Source: JAPKEZ01 sp047638975 (GTDB lineage: Bacteria > Planctomycetota > UBA1135). From it: 27,058 bases of DNA. The position numbers were made by a program, and so were the translations under genes. Positions 1 to 7,375 of the stretch are shown here, one piece after another (positions within the stretch are counted from its first letter, which is position 1; the number at the start of each line of letters is the position of its first letter). Location: NCBI GenBank assembly GCA_047638975.1, contig JBLINB010000020.1:1-27058 (forward strand), written 5' to 3'. Below the pieces are notes generated by a model that saw nothing but the letters and a program-made list of their open reading frames with translations, was not told the DNA's origin and made no database searches.

Positions 1-475
1 CAGTGATATGCGTACTAAACCAGTACGATTGCAGTGCCGGTGGCAGGGCTTTGCCTGTCGGGTCTAACCGTAAAACATATTGCAGAGTGAAAACTCCGCC
101 GGTCATGATTAGCGCGACAAACAGGTCACCGAATGCGCGCGCAATGCCACGCCGCGCGTTTAATCCAAGCACATAGTAAAGCGCTAGTGTGGACAGATAT
201 GCCGCACAAACTCCGAGGGGTATCACCTCGTACATCGTTTGAGCCGGCCAGTGCTGCACTTCGACGTAACGCAACGCCATAGCTGTGACACATAAAGCGA
301 GGGAGACCCCCGTTAACATCATCGTTGCTTTTGACAGTGCTGTTAGTACTTTGTGGTCTCCTTGTTTGCGTGACGAGGCGACCCATGCAATGAAGAGTGC
401 AAAACCAAGCGTCATTGGCAGCATGGAGACTTGCATGCCTAGTTCAAGAAACTGACGGTAGCTGAAAAATTCCAT
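1..475 (-). CDS. ccsA: Cytochrome c assembly protein CcsA/ResC, N-terminal part
   Basis: Multipass membrane protein of System II cytochrome c maturation; with ResB it exports haem and attaches it to apocytochrome c on the outer face of the inner membrane. The 3' end runs off the window, leaving 158 codons. The ATG shares its A with the TAA stop of the ResB gene (TAATG), so the two are almost surely co-translated. Visible hydrophobic segments are at about residues 17-33, 52-68, 84-104 and 117-134. Family-typical stretches are HWPAQTMYEV (75-84) and LPPALQSYWFSTHI (144-157), matching the conserved CcsA loop after the early membrane helices. The haem-binding WWD region would lie beyond the window edge. 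ResB followed by CcsA is the standard order for this system. Identification is confident; the full length cannot be judged. Confidence 0.88.
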   Translation of the reverse strand, partial: MEFFSYRQFLELGMQVSMLPMTLGFALFIAWVASSRKQGDHKVLTALSKATMMLTGVSLALCVTAMALRYVEVQHWPAQTMYEVIPLGVCAAYLSTLALYYVLGLNARRGIARAFGDLFVALIMTGGVFTLQYVLRLDPTGKALPPALQSYWFSTHIT

Positions 476-2703
476 TATTTAGTACCTCGGATTTTCGAAC
501 CATAGATCAATGGTCGGATTAAGAAGATGAATGCCGTGGCACTCATCACACTGTATAAGCCCCAAAGCACCCAATTGATACCAGGATCGTAAACCACGCC
601 TATACCTGAATAGGTTGGATCATTAGGATTGTGGTTGGTTTGGAAAAAACGATATCCAGCATAGACAAAGTAATCATTTACTCTAACCGCACCTTGCGCA
701 ACGGTCTGGGCATTGCCGTCTTCATCAAATTCGAGGATACTCAACTTTGATTGCCACTCAAGAGGCATAGAGCCTGGAGAACGGTCTTCATGGAAATTCA
801 GCACCACGCTACGCTGCGTACCGTCATCGGAGAAGTAATCAAAGCGAGTGCGGTCGCCCTCACCGCCTGCGTGTAACAAGACTTCTTCTGAGTAATCTTC
901 ACCATCTTCGCCAATCCCGGTTAGCTTTAGCTTAATTGTAGCCGGTGCTGGGTCAAAGAATGTCGTGTCAGCAAGCTCGGCGTAGCTGACAATCAGAGAA
1001 CGGTCTTCATGAAACTTCAGCCACACGATACGCCGCGTACCGTCATCGGAGAAATAACTAAAGGGAATGCCATCGCCCTCGCCTCCAGCGTGCAAGAAGA
1101 CTTCTTCTGAATAATCTTTACCATCTTCGCCAATGCCGGTTAGCTTTAGCTTAATTGTAGCCGGTGCTGGGTCAGTGAATATCGTGTCAGTAAGCTCGGT
1201 GTAACTGATTATTGCTAAAGTTTCTGGTTCGCGCACTACTGTGGTTTGTGCGGCATACTCAAGGATTTCGAGACTAAAAGCAGCATCGCCACTTAGATCG
1301 CCCATAGGATAATCATAAGATTGTTTAAGGCCCTCAAAAACGCGCAACGTGGGCTGCTCGCCGAACTCGGTGTCGCGGCGGAATCCCCCAGCGCCATCGG
1401 AACTGAGATAGATGGTGTCTAAAACATTTTCTTGTTCACGCACTACTGTAGTTTGCGCGGCATACTCAAGGATTTCGAGACTAAAAGCAGCATCGCCTCT
1501 TAGATTACCAACGGGATAATCATAAGATTGTTTAAGGCCTTCGAAAACGCGCAATTTGGGCTGTTCGTCTAAATCAAATTCTGTACGAAAGCCACCAGCG
1601 CCATCGGAGCTGACATAGATGATGTCTAAAACATCATGTTGATCTGCACGGAAGTCGTCAAGCTGCAAAGCAAAAGTTGGGTCACCTGCTTCGGCAAAGG
1701 TTGGGTTGTAGGTAAAAGAAAGTGGCTCGGCAGACCAAGATTTATAGGCCGATTTGTTTTGACCGATGTTCAATTCGACAATGCCACGTATTTCGGTGGT
1801 ACGACCAATCAAACCACCAATGATAATAAGCAGCATGCCCGTATGCGTTACCGCAAAGCCCCATTTGGTTTTCTTCAATAAGAATTTGAAGCCGTTACGC
1901 AACAAGCTCGACAGAATACCAAAAAACAGAATCGTCCACATCATCGCATACCAATCGGAGCGGTAAGCGCGTCGCATATCTAACTTGTCGGCGATAACGA
2001 ACAACGAGAACAAGGAATCATTCAGCCGCTGTTCTAGCTGGTATATTTCTGAATTCTTAGCGCGTGTGCGTAGCCCGGTTTCGGACTGACTGCGTATAGC
2101 GATAGATTTTTCTTCGCCGAAACGCGCCTCGATCTCGGGCAAACGCGTATCAAGGTTCGCAAGCATCTCCTGTATTTGTTCTTCGTCACCCGCTTGCTCG
2201 CCATCAAAGCCAAGCAGTCCGCGCAGGCCGATGTTATTTGCCAAGTGATAGATGAAAAACGCCTCTGCTTCGCGGAAGCCCTTGAAGTCGCTATAAGCTA
2301 AGCGGGCATCATCGCTAACTTGAGTCATCGCATCGGTTGACTGTAATTCGCCTAAAGCCACCAACTCTTGGACCGCCCCTTGAGGGGTTGGGTTACTGAC
2401 ATCTTCTTGCTGAATCAGCACGCCAATCATGGCACCCAAAGCCAGGAAACACATATTGGTTACGGCTACACGTACTGACCTGAAAAAGCTCAGGACGTGA
2501 TACCAACGGTAAACTAGCAACCAGAACATTGGCAACAGCAAAGCAAACATGCAGGCGCTAGCTGTTGCTGGAGCTCCATTATTAACCACACTTGTTGCTG
2601 CTGACATCAAAGCCATTGCCCACAAGTACAGCAAGACGCAGAGCACGAATGCCTGCTTGAAAGTCCAACTGTTGGCTAGTTTGTTAATTTCTTTTCGAAG
2701 CAT
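475..2703 (-). CDS. resB: ResB-like cytochrome c biogenesis protein with two internal tandem duplications
   Basis: Membrane partner of CcsA in System II haem delivery to apocytochrome c. The product is 742 aa. Hydrophobic segments lie near residues 18-40, 47-65, 79-97, 250-268 and 283-300 (with HTGMLLIIIGGLIG), and a last one near 710-733. The region between the last two is the large periplasmic domain, ending in the family-typical GYRFFQ and YSGIGVVYDPG (683-707). Within it, residues 358-426 are repeated as 427-495 (69 aa units) and residues 497-569 as 570-642 (73 aa units), both in frame. Removing one copy of each gives about 600 aa. The ATG lies two bases after the polyprenyl synthase stop. 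It is last but one in the visible sucC-to-ccsA gene string. The family call is strong; whether the expanded domain still works normally is unknown. Confidence 0.88.
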   Translation of the reverse strand: MLRKEINKLANSWTFKQAFVLCVLLYLWAMALMSAATSVVNNGAPATASACMFALLLPMFWLLVYRWYHVLSFFRSVRVAVTNMCFLALGAMIGVLIQQEDVSNPTPQGAVQELVALGELQSTDAMTQVSDDARLAYSDFKGFREAEAFFIYHLANNIGLRGLLGFDGEQAGDEEQIQEMLANLDTRLPEIEARFGEEKSIAIRSQSETGLRTRAKNSEIYQLEQRLNDSLFSLFVIADKLDMRRAYRSDWYAMMWTILFFGILSSLLRNGFKFLLKKTKWGFAVTHTGMLLIIIGGLIGRTTEIRGIVELNIGQNKSAYKSWSAEPLSFTYNPTFAEAGDPTFALQLDDFRADQHDVLDIIYVSSDGAGGFRTEFDLDEQPKLRVFEGLKQSYDYPVGNLRGDAAFSLEILEYAAQTTVVREQENVLDTIYLSSDGAGGFRRDTEFGEQPTLRVFEGLKQSYDYPMGDLSGDAAFSLEILEYAAQTTVVREPETLAIISYTELTDTIFTDPAPATIKLKLTGIGEDGKDYSEEVFLHAGGEGDGIPFSYFSDDGTRRIVWLKFHEDRSLIVSYAELADTTFFDPAPATIKLKLTGIGEDGEDYSEEVLLHAGGEGDRTRFDYFSDDGTQRSVVLNFHEDRSPGSMPLEWQSKLSILEFDEDGNAQTVAQGAVRVNDYFVYAGYRFFQTNHNPNDPTYSGIGVVYDPGINWVLWGLYSVMSATAFIFLIRPLIYGSKIRGTK
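778..996 (-). repeat. ResB internal repeat B, copy 2 (219 bp)
   Basis: Second copy (residues 570-642), directly adjoining copy 1. The DPAPATIKLKLTGIGEDG and YSEEV segments are preserved exactly in protein. The ends (IPFSYF versus TRFDYF; RRIVWLKF versus QRSVVLNF) have diverged. Confidence 0.9.
997..1215 (-). repeat. ResB internal repeat B, copy 1 (219 bp)
   Basis: First copy (residues 497-569) of a different 219-bp, 73-codon tandem repeat. It starts one codon after repeat A ends. It carries DPAPATIKLKLTGIGEDG, YSEEV, LHAGGEGD, YFSDDGT and FHEDRS. It shows no obvious similarity to repeat A. Confidence 0.9.
1219..1425 (-). repeat. ResB internal repeat A, copy 2 (207 bp)
   Basis: Second copy (residues 427-495), directly adjoining copy 1 with no spacer. 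By eye about four fifths of bases match copy 1, with an unbroken identical run of about 40 bases over the segment encoding AAFSLEILEYAA. Confidence 0.9.
1426..1632 (-). repeat. ResB internal repeat A, copy 1 (207 bp)
   Basis: First copy (residues 358-426) of a 207-bp, 69-codon in-frame tandem repeat. It includes YVSSDGAGGF, QSYDYP and DAAFSLEILEYAAQTTVV, all recurring in copy 2. The central part is nearly identical at the DNA level; the part encoding FDLDEQPK has drifted. Confidence 0.9.
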
Positions 2704-2705
2704 TA

Positions 2706-3695
2706 TTACGACTCGCGATCACCGAGGAAAAAAGTTATTGCACGCAACACATCTGCGTATTCAGGATTGGGTAGACAGTCTAAATGAGCAACGGCCTCAT
2801 CAATATAAGCGCGTAACTGGCTACGTGTTTTTTCGGAAGCAGCTTGCCACGCAGTTGGCCATTTCTCGGCAACATTCACATTGCCGGCGCCATCGTTGCC
2901 AAACAATTGTTGCAGCTCGCTGCATTGCTCGGGGTTGAGATTGTCACGCAGATTCATCAAAGGCAAAGTCAATTTACCATTAGCGAGATCTGTTCCGAGT
3001 GATTTACCGACTACATCTTCATTACCAGAGACATCGAGTAAATCGTCAGCTATTTGGAAAGCGCGCCCTGCCAACATGCCAAAGCTAGACATCGCTTCGC
3101 AGGCATCATGGCTAGCGCCAGAATAATAAGCTGCTAAGGATGCCGCCGCATCGAACAATGCTGCCGTCTTGCGGTCTATTTGCTTTAGATAATCTTCAGC
3201 TGACAAAGCAAAGTTGCCACGCGTTAAGTTTTGCTCTATCTCACCTTGGCAAACACGTTTGGTTGCATCGGACAAAATACGTGAAGCCGTTTGGTCAGCC
3301 ATAAGAGTCGAAGACCGGAAAGCAGAAGAATATATCCAGTCACCAAGCAATACTGCCGCGTGTGCACCCCATTCGATGTGCACGCAATCAAGTTTGCGGC
3401 GTTCACTAGCAGCATCAAGTAAATCATCATGCATCAACGTCGCGGTATGAATCATCTCAACATAAGCTGCAACTCGAATATGGTTTTGGTTTACTTCGCC
3501 GAAGCCATTCGCGACTAACAGCACCGTCATCGCACGCAAGCGCTTACCTTGGAACTGCGCCGCATAATCAAGAAGCGGCTGCATAGTGTCACTGCCGACT
3601 AACAACTCGCGATCGATGAACTCTTGAACCTGCTGCAATTGTGGTTCGAGTTGCTCGCCGACTTCGCCGAGGATATCTGGCAGAGTACTAGTCAT
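2706..3695 (-). CDS. Trans-polyprenyl diphosphate synthase (octaprenyl/heptaprenyl type)
   Basis: Condenses isopentenyl diphosphate onto an allylic diphosphate to make a trans polyprenyl chain, probably the quinone side chain. The 329 aa length suits the family. GKRLRAM (50-56) is the substrate-binding GKR region. The first aspartate-rich motif is HDDLLD (89-94) and the second is QIADDLLD (214-221), followed by the conserved GKSLGTDL and GKLTLP. The DDxxD form of the first motif and the following residues resemble long-chain synthases (IspB/HepT), but chain length cannot be read safely, so no symbol is given. The ATG overlaps the end of mobA by 8 bases, and resB starts 2 bases after the stop. 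A link to respiratory assembly is plausible from these neighbours. Confidence 0.88.
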   Translation of the reverse strand: MTSTLPDILGEVGEQLEPQLQQVQEFIDRELLVGSDTMQPLLDYAAQFQGKRLRAMTVLLVANGFGEVNQNHIRVAAYVEMIHTATLMHDDLLDAASERRKLDCVHIEWGAHAAVLLGDWIYSSAFRSSTLMADQTASRILSDATKRVCQGEIEQNLTRGNFALSAEDYLKQIDRKTAALFDAAASLAAYYSGASHDACEAMSSFGMLAGRAFQIADDLLDVSGNEDVVGKSLGTDLANGKLTLPLMNLRDNLNPEQCSELQQLFGNDGAGNVNVAEKWPTAWQAASEKTRSQLRAYIDEAVAHLDCLPNPEYADVLRAITFFLGDRES

Positions 3696-4293
3696 TGTTT
3701 GACATAGCAGAAAAGTTCTGCCACTGTTGCGGGGTATTTACGTTAAGTAAGTTTTGCGAACTAATTAAATTTGCAGGCACGACTTCTGCCCCGATTCCTT
3801 TTAAAGCGACGAACAGTTTACGGTGTTCGACCTTTTCAATAGCACTAAAGTCTGAATTGTGTAGCACTGCTGGAAATCCAAATTGTTGATCTTGGTTTTG
3901 ACAAATAAAGCTTTTACCTTTTGATGACTCGGCAAGCTTCATCAGCGACTGCAAGTCAACAGCATCAAGCAATGGCATATCAATGGGTATTAACATTAAA
4001 TGCTCAAAGGTGCTATTACGACAAAACTCTTGCAATGCCGGCAATGCGCCACCCGACAGCGCTGTATCTGCGATGAAAGCAAAATCAGTTGGGCAACTCT
4101 CAGGTTGCTTACCTAGTAAAAAGTTATTATCAATCACTGCTCTTAATTGCTGACATGCATGCTGAAGCAAGCTTTCGCCCTTGAGATTGGCGCACGACAA
4201 CTCAGCTTTGTTGCTGCCCATTCGCCGCGAGTCGCCTCCGGCTAAAAGCAGTCCGGCCCACGATGCGCGCGACACGGAATGAATTATATTCAT
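3688..4293 (-). CDS. mobA: Molybdenum cofactor guanylyltransferase-like nucleotidyltransferase (MobA family)
   Basis: Probably transfers GMP from GTP to molybdopterin to form the guanine dinucleotide cofactor in the cytoplasm. The 201 aa protein opens with LLLAGGDSRRMGSNKAEL (15-32), the NTP-transferase signature of MobA-like enzymes. A later IPIDMPLL fits the metal-binding aspartate segment, and FGFPAVL also fits the fold. The ATG shares a base with the tatA stop (TAATG), and its end overlaps the polyprenyl synthase by 8 bases. Molybdoenzymes are frequent Tat substrates, so the tatA neighbour fits. A related MobA-like enzyme with another nucleotide substrate cannot be ruled out, since no other molybdopterin gene is in view. 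Confidence 0.78.
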   Translation of the reverse strand: MNIIHSVSRASWAGLLLAGGDSRRMGSNKAELSCANLKGESLLQHACQQLRAVIDNNFLLGKQPESCPTDFAFIADTALSGGALPALQEFCRNSTFEHLMLIPIDMPLLDAVDLQSLMKLAESSKGKSFICQNQDQQFGFPAVLHNSDFSAIEKVEHRKLFVALKGIGAEVVPANLISSQNLLNVNTPQQWQNFSAMSNND

Positions 4294-4544
4294 TAATCTT
4301 TACTTGGAGTGTCGTCTTTATCAGCGTCAACACTTGCATCATCTTCATCGCCTTCCTTGAGCCCCTTCTTAAATTCGTTGATACCAGAACCCATACCGCG
4401 CATCAATTGTGGCAGCTTTGCTCCGCCAAATAGCAGCAGTACGACTAAAGCGACTAAACCGATTTCGGTTGGGCCAAGCATGCAGCTTGGAAGCAACAAA
4501 GCCATGGCCGGAACAAGAACGTAATGTGATGGACGCAATTTCAT
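4293..4544 (-). CDS. tatA: Sec-independent translocase subunit TatA/TatE
   Basis: Small inner-membrane protein that forms the pore-like oligomer for export of folded twin-arginine proteins. The core is LGPTEIGLVALVVLLLFGG (23-41), then AKLPQLMRGMGSGINEFKKG, matching the TatA transmembrane helix, hinge and amphipathic helix. An acidic tail (EGDEDDASVDADKDD) follows. The start is uncertain. The ATG at 4544 adds 21 residues (MKLRPSHYVL...LLLPSC) not typical of TatA, whereas the ATG at 4481 gives the usual MLGPTE start and a 62 aa protein. Neither has a clear ribosome-binding site. The stop overlaps the mobA start. TatC is not in the window. Confidence 0.85.
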   Translation of the reverse strand: MKLRPSHYVLVPAMALLLPSCMLGPTEIGLVALVVLLLFGGAKLPQLMRGMGSGINEFKKGLKEGDEDDASVDADKDDTPSKD

Positions 4545-4557
4545 GATTAATACTCAT

Positions 4558-4563
4558 ATTATA
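4558..4563 (-). promoter_or_regulatory. Possible -10 element ahead of tatA
   Basis: A perfect TATAAT lies on the minus strand in the 35-base gap before the longer tatA start. The expected -35 position holds only TGGTTA, a weak match, inside the end of the methyltransferase gene. If used, transcription would start about 7 bases before the ATG at 4544, which would favour the inner ATG at 4481 or a nearly leaderless start. It could also be chance in AT-rich spacer. Confidence 0.3.
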
Positions 4564-4579
4564 TGCCTCGCGTCTTGAA

Positions 4580-5209
4580 TTAACCATCGAAAACAGCCAC
4601 AAGCGTGTCGCGCCAATCCTCACGCCGCAACACCTGTGGACGCCACCCGCAGTTGCTTAGCTTATCACGAAAGACTCTGGCACAAGAGTAGCTCGACAAT
4701 AGTGCCTTTGGTGCCACCGCGGCGCTCATATTTGCGATAAATGGGTCGGCCCAATGCTCAGGATGCTGCTTCAGCGAAAACAAATCAACGATAATCGCAT
4801 CATATGGGCCACCCGCAAAAGCCTGTGGATGCTGCGCCGGTAAAGCGCGTATTTCTAGCTCCCAGCCCTGCGCGGGGTCAGCATAATGTGTTTCATTATT
4901 TGCCCACCATGGCATAATCCAATTTTCGGGCGCAGCGGGCCATGGCTGTAAAATATCCGGGCACGGTTCAAGACCGACAATCGACATCTGCATGCCCGGA
5001 TTTTGTTGGCAACGATGGATCAATTCTGCGCAGTTATATCCGCGGCCAAAGCCGACTTCGAGTATACGCAAATGAGACGAGCCCTTTGCTAAGAGCTCGT
5101 CCCATATAGGTTCGATGTAGGTATTACGCACGTCATCGTCGATATTAGCAGATAGGTTATGCGCCCATTCGCCGCTACGTGGATGACGATACGAGAAACT
5201 ACTCGGCAC
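4580..5209 (-). CDS. MnmD-like (MnmC N-terminal domain-like) AdoMet methyltransferase
   Basis: Likely stand-alone counterpart of the methyltransferase half of MnmC, which methylates the 5-aminomethyl group on tRNA wobble uridine. The 209 aa protein has the AdoMet loop LEVGFGRGYN (50-59), the acidic ribose contact IVGLEPCP (77-84), and DAIIVDLFSLKQHPEHW (137-153). The last matches the MnmC motif in which D142 would be the active-site acid. LLSSYSCARVFRDKLSNCGW (170-189) fits the family's final strand region. There is no FAD/oxidase domain. The start is GTG, overlapping the end of sucD by 11 bases; no ATG in this frame fits better. The wobble-uridine thiolase gene mnmA lies elsewhere in the window. 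Substrate assignment is by resemblance only. Confidence 0.7.
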   Translation of the reverse strand: MPSSFSYRHPRSGEWAHNLSANIDDDVRNTYIEPIWDELLAKGSSHLRILEVGFGRGYNCAELIHRCQQNPGMQMSIVGLEPCPDILQPWPAAPENWIMPWWANNETHYADPAQGWELEIRALPAQHPQAFAGGPYDAIIVDLFSLKQHPEHWADPFIANMSAAVAPKALLSSYSCARVFRDKLSNCGWRPQVLRREDWRDTLVAVFDG

Positions 5210-6083
5210 GCAATGCAGCTAGAGTTGAACCTAAATCGGATGGCGTTGGTGCAACACGCACACCAGCAGCTTCGAGAGCTTTTATCTTTGATTCAGCTGT
5301 ACCACTACCACCAGAAATAATCGCGCCAGCATGGCCCATGCGCTTACCTGGAGGAGCTGTTTGTCCTGCGATAAAACCAACCACTGGCTTAGTCACTTCA
5401 CTTTGGATGAACTCGGCAGCTTCTTCTTCTGCAGTACCACCGATTTCGCCAATCATAATGATCGAGTCTGTATCGGGATCGTCTTGGAATGCGCGTAGCA
5501 CATCAATAAAGTTCGTGCCAGGAATTGGATCGCCGCCAATACCCACACAACTTGATTGACCGAGCCCTTCTTGAGTTACTTGCCAGACCGCCTCGTAAGT
5601 AAGCGTGCCAGAACGTGACAATATACCTACCGTGCCAGGGTTATGAATGTAAGCCGGCATAATGCCGATTTTACAACCTGTTTTATTATCACCAGGTGTA
5701 ATTACGCCTGGGCAGTTAGGGCCAATAACGCGTGATTTAGAACCAGCGAGCGCGTCTTTAACACGCACCATGTCAAGCACCGGGATGCCTTCAGTGATGC
5801 ACACGATCAGTTCTACTTCAGCTTCGATAGCTTCGATGACTGAGGCCGCGGCATAAGCTGCTGGAACGTAGATAACAGTTGCGTCTGCTCCGACTTCGGC
5901 CTTAGCCATAGCGACTTTGTCAAATACGGGTAAACCCAAATGTGTTTGCCCACCTTTGCCGGGAGTTACACCGCCAACCATCTTCGTACCGTAAGCAATT
6001 GCTTGCTCGGAGTGGAAGGTGCCATTTTTGCCAGTAAAACCCTGGCAGATTACTTTAGTGTCTTCGTTGATGAAAATTGCCAT
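5199..6083 (-). CDS. sucD: Succinyl-CoA synthetase (ligase) alpha subunit
   Basis: With SucC, interconverts succinyl-CoA and succinate with phosphorylation of ADP or GDP in the citric acid cycle. The 294 aa length is normal. The CoA-binding Rossmann start carries QGFTGKNGTFHSEQA (14-28), then GGVTPGKGG. IGPNCPGVI (120-128) and SRSGTLTYE (156-164) are family signatures. GHAGAI holds the phosphorylated catalytic histidine, H251. It begins 11 bases after sucC, the standard beta-alpha order. Its TAG stop lies inside the start of the MnmD-like gene. Confidence 0.97.
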   Translation of the reverse strand: MAIFINEDTKVICQGFTGKNGTFHSEQAIAYGTKMVGGVTPGKGGQTHLGLPVFDKVAMAKAEVGADATVIYVPAAYAAASVIEAIEAEVELIVCITEGIPVLDMVRVKDALAGSKSRVIGPNCPGVITPGDNKTGCKIGIMPAYIHNPGTVGILSRSGTLTYEAVWQVTQEGLGQSSCVGIGGDPIPGTNFIDVLRAFQDDPDTDSIIMIGEIGGTAEEEAAEFIQSEVTKPVVGFIAGQTAPPGKRMGHAGAIISGGSGTAESKIKALEAAGVRVAPTPSDLGSTLAALRAE

Positions 6084-6094
6084 AGTATTATCCG

Positions 6095-7264
6095 TTACTT
6101 AACTGCCTCACAAATGAGCTTAGCGCCGTGATCAAGTGAATCGGCAGAGATCAAAGCGAGTCCGCTATCTTTAAGTAGCGCGCGCCCGGCCTCAACGTTA
6201 GTTCCCTCGAGTCGAACGACGAGTGGAAGACTTAGATCGACGTTCTTTGCGGCAGCGATAACACCACGCGCAATAACATCACACTTCATGATTCCTCCGA
6301 AAATGTTTACTAAAATACCTTTTACATTTTCATCAGAAAGAATAATGCGGAAGGCTTCAGTAATAGCTTCTTCGGTAGCAGAACCACCTACGTCTAGGAA
6401 GTTAGCGGGTGAGCCGCCGTGCAACTGGATAGTATCCATCGTTGCCATTGCTAAGCCAGCGCCATTCACCATACAGCCAATTGAGCCGTCGAGCGTAATG
6501 TAATTCAGACCAAAAGTTGCAGCTTCAACTTCGCGAGCATCTTCTTCGTAGATGTCTTGCATCGCGGCCAAATCTGGATGGCGGTAAAGCGCATTTGGAT
6601 CAAAACTGATTTTTGCATCAAGTGCTACGACTTGGTTATCTTCTGTAATAACCAAAGGGTTTATTTCAGCAATCTCGCAATCAAGTTCAATGTAGGCTTT
6701 AGCCAATGACATTAGAAAGTTGATAGCGTTGTCCTTTAACACACCCTCTAGATCAAGGAAGTCGGCAGCTTCTGCCGCTTGCTCTCTGGTTAGCCCTGTG
6801 GCTAACTGAATTGGCAGGCGCAACAATGCTTCCGGACGCTCTTCGGCGATGGTTTCGATTTCGACTCCGCCTTCGGCAGAGGCCATCAAGACAGGTAGCC
6901 CAAGGTGACGATCGAGAGCGATGCCAACATAAAGTTCACGCGCGAGGTCTAGGCCCTCACAGACAAACAGCTTGCGCACCAGCTGCCCCTCAGGAACTGT
7001 TTGGTGAGTTTTAAGCATCATGCCTAGCATCTTGTCAGCGACCTCTTTGGTCTCGACACCGCTCTTAACGAGCTTGACACCTCCGCCTTTGCCACGCCCA
7101 CCGGCATGTATCTGTGCTTTGACGACTGCTAATTCGTGCCCTTCTGAGGCGAGTTTTTCAAAAGCTGCTTGCGCTTCTTCTGGAGTTGTAGCAAGAATCC
7201 CGCGCTGAGTGCGTACACCGTAGCGTTCGAGGACTTCTTTCCCTTGGTATTCGTGGACTTTCAT
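6095..7264 (-). CDS. sucC: Succinyl-CoA synthetase (ligase) beta subunit
   Basis: Nucleotide-binding subunit of succinyl-CoA synthetase. The 389 aa protein starts MKVHEYQGKEVL, as is usual for SucC. The ATP-grasp part includes VVKAQIHAGGRGKGGGVKL (47-65) and INPLV with a following acidic VALDAKISFD. The C-terminal flavodoxin-like ligase domain has GSIGCMVNGAGLAMATMD, FLDVGGSATEE and NIFGGIMKCDVIA. It is the first gene of the sucC-sucD string on the minus strand. A 111-base gap shared with the divergent gene at 7376 precedes it and holds two inverted repeats. No Shine-Dalgarno motif is visible before the ATG. Confidence 0.97.
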   Translation of the reverse strand: MKVHEYQGKEVLERYGVRTQRGILATTPEEAQAAFEKLASEGHELAVVKAQIHAGGRGKGGGVKLVKSGVETKEVADKMLGMMLKTHQTVPEGQLVRKLFVCEGLDLARELYVGIALDRHLGLPVLMASAEGGVEIETIAEERPEALLRLPIQLATGLTREQAAEAADFLDLEGVLKDNAINFLMSLAKAYIELDCEIAEINPLVITEDNQVVALDAKISFDPNALYRHPDLAAMQDIYEEDAREVEAATFGLNYITLDGSIGCMVNGAGLAMATMDTIQLHGGSPANFLDVGGSATEEAITEAFRIILSDENVKGILVNIFGGIMKCDVIARGVIAAAKNVDLSLPLVVRLEGTNVEAGRALLKDSGLALISADSLDHGAKLICEAVK

Positions 7265-7307
7265 TTGGTTAAGTCATGTAAATGAGGGCAATAGGATACT
7301 TCTGCCA

Positions 7308-7337
7308 TATCTGAATTGCTCAGATAATTAGCTAATT
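7308..7337. promoter_or_regulatory. Paired inverted repeats in the sucC / unknown-gene divergent gap
   Basis: TATCTGA-ATTGC-TCAGATA is a perfect 7-bp inverted repeat at 7308-7326. It abuts the 12-bp palindrome AATTAGCTAATT at 7326-7337. Both sit in the gap between divergent starts at 7264 and 7376, where a repressor or activator site would be expected. A short hairpin in either transcript is equally possible. I could not assign convincing -35/-10 pairs on either strand. Confidence 0.35.
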
Positions 7338-7375
7338 TGTGGGAACATCGTCATAAATTGTTATGTCATATTAAC

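Noticed and set aside
778..1632. CRISPR-like or intergenic satellite array
   Set aside because: The repeats are 207 and 219 bases, have no spacers, keep one reading frame and lie wholly inside the ResB coding sequence.
2549..2938. 129-residue plus-strand reading frame over the resB-polyprenyl synthase junction
   Set aside because: It is antisense to two well supported genes, and its composition is that of a shadow frame.
7337..7375. Upstream ATG for the unknown plus-strand gene
   Set aside because: It would begin inside the palindrome region and add a non-hydrophobic leader; the ATG at 7376 puts the hydrophobic segment at the N-terminus.
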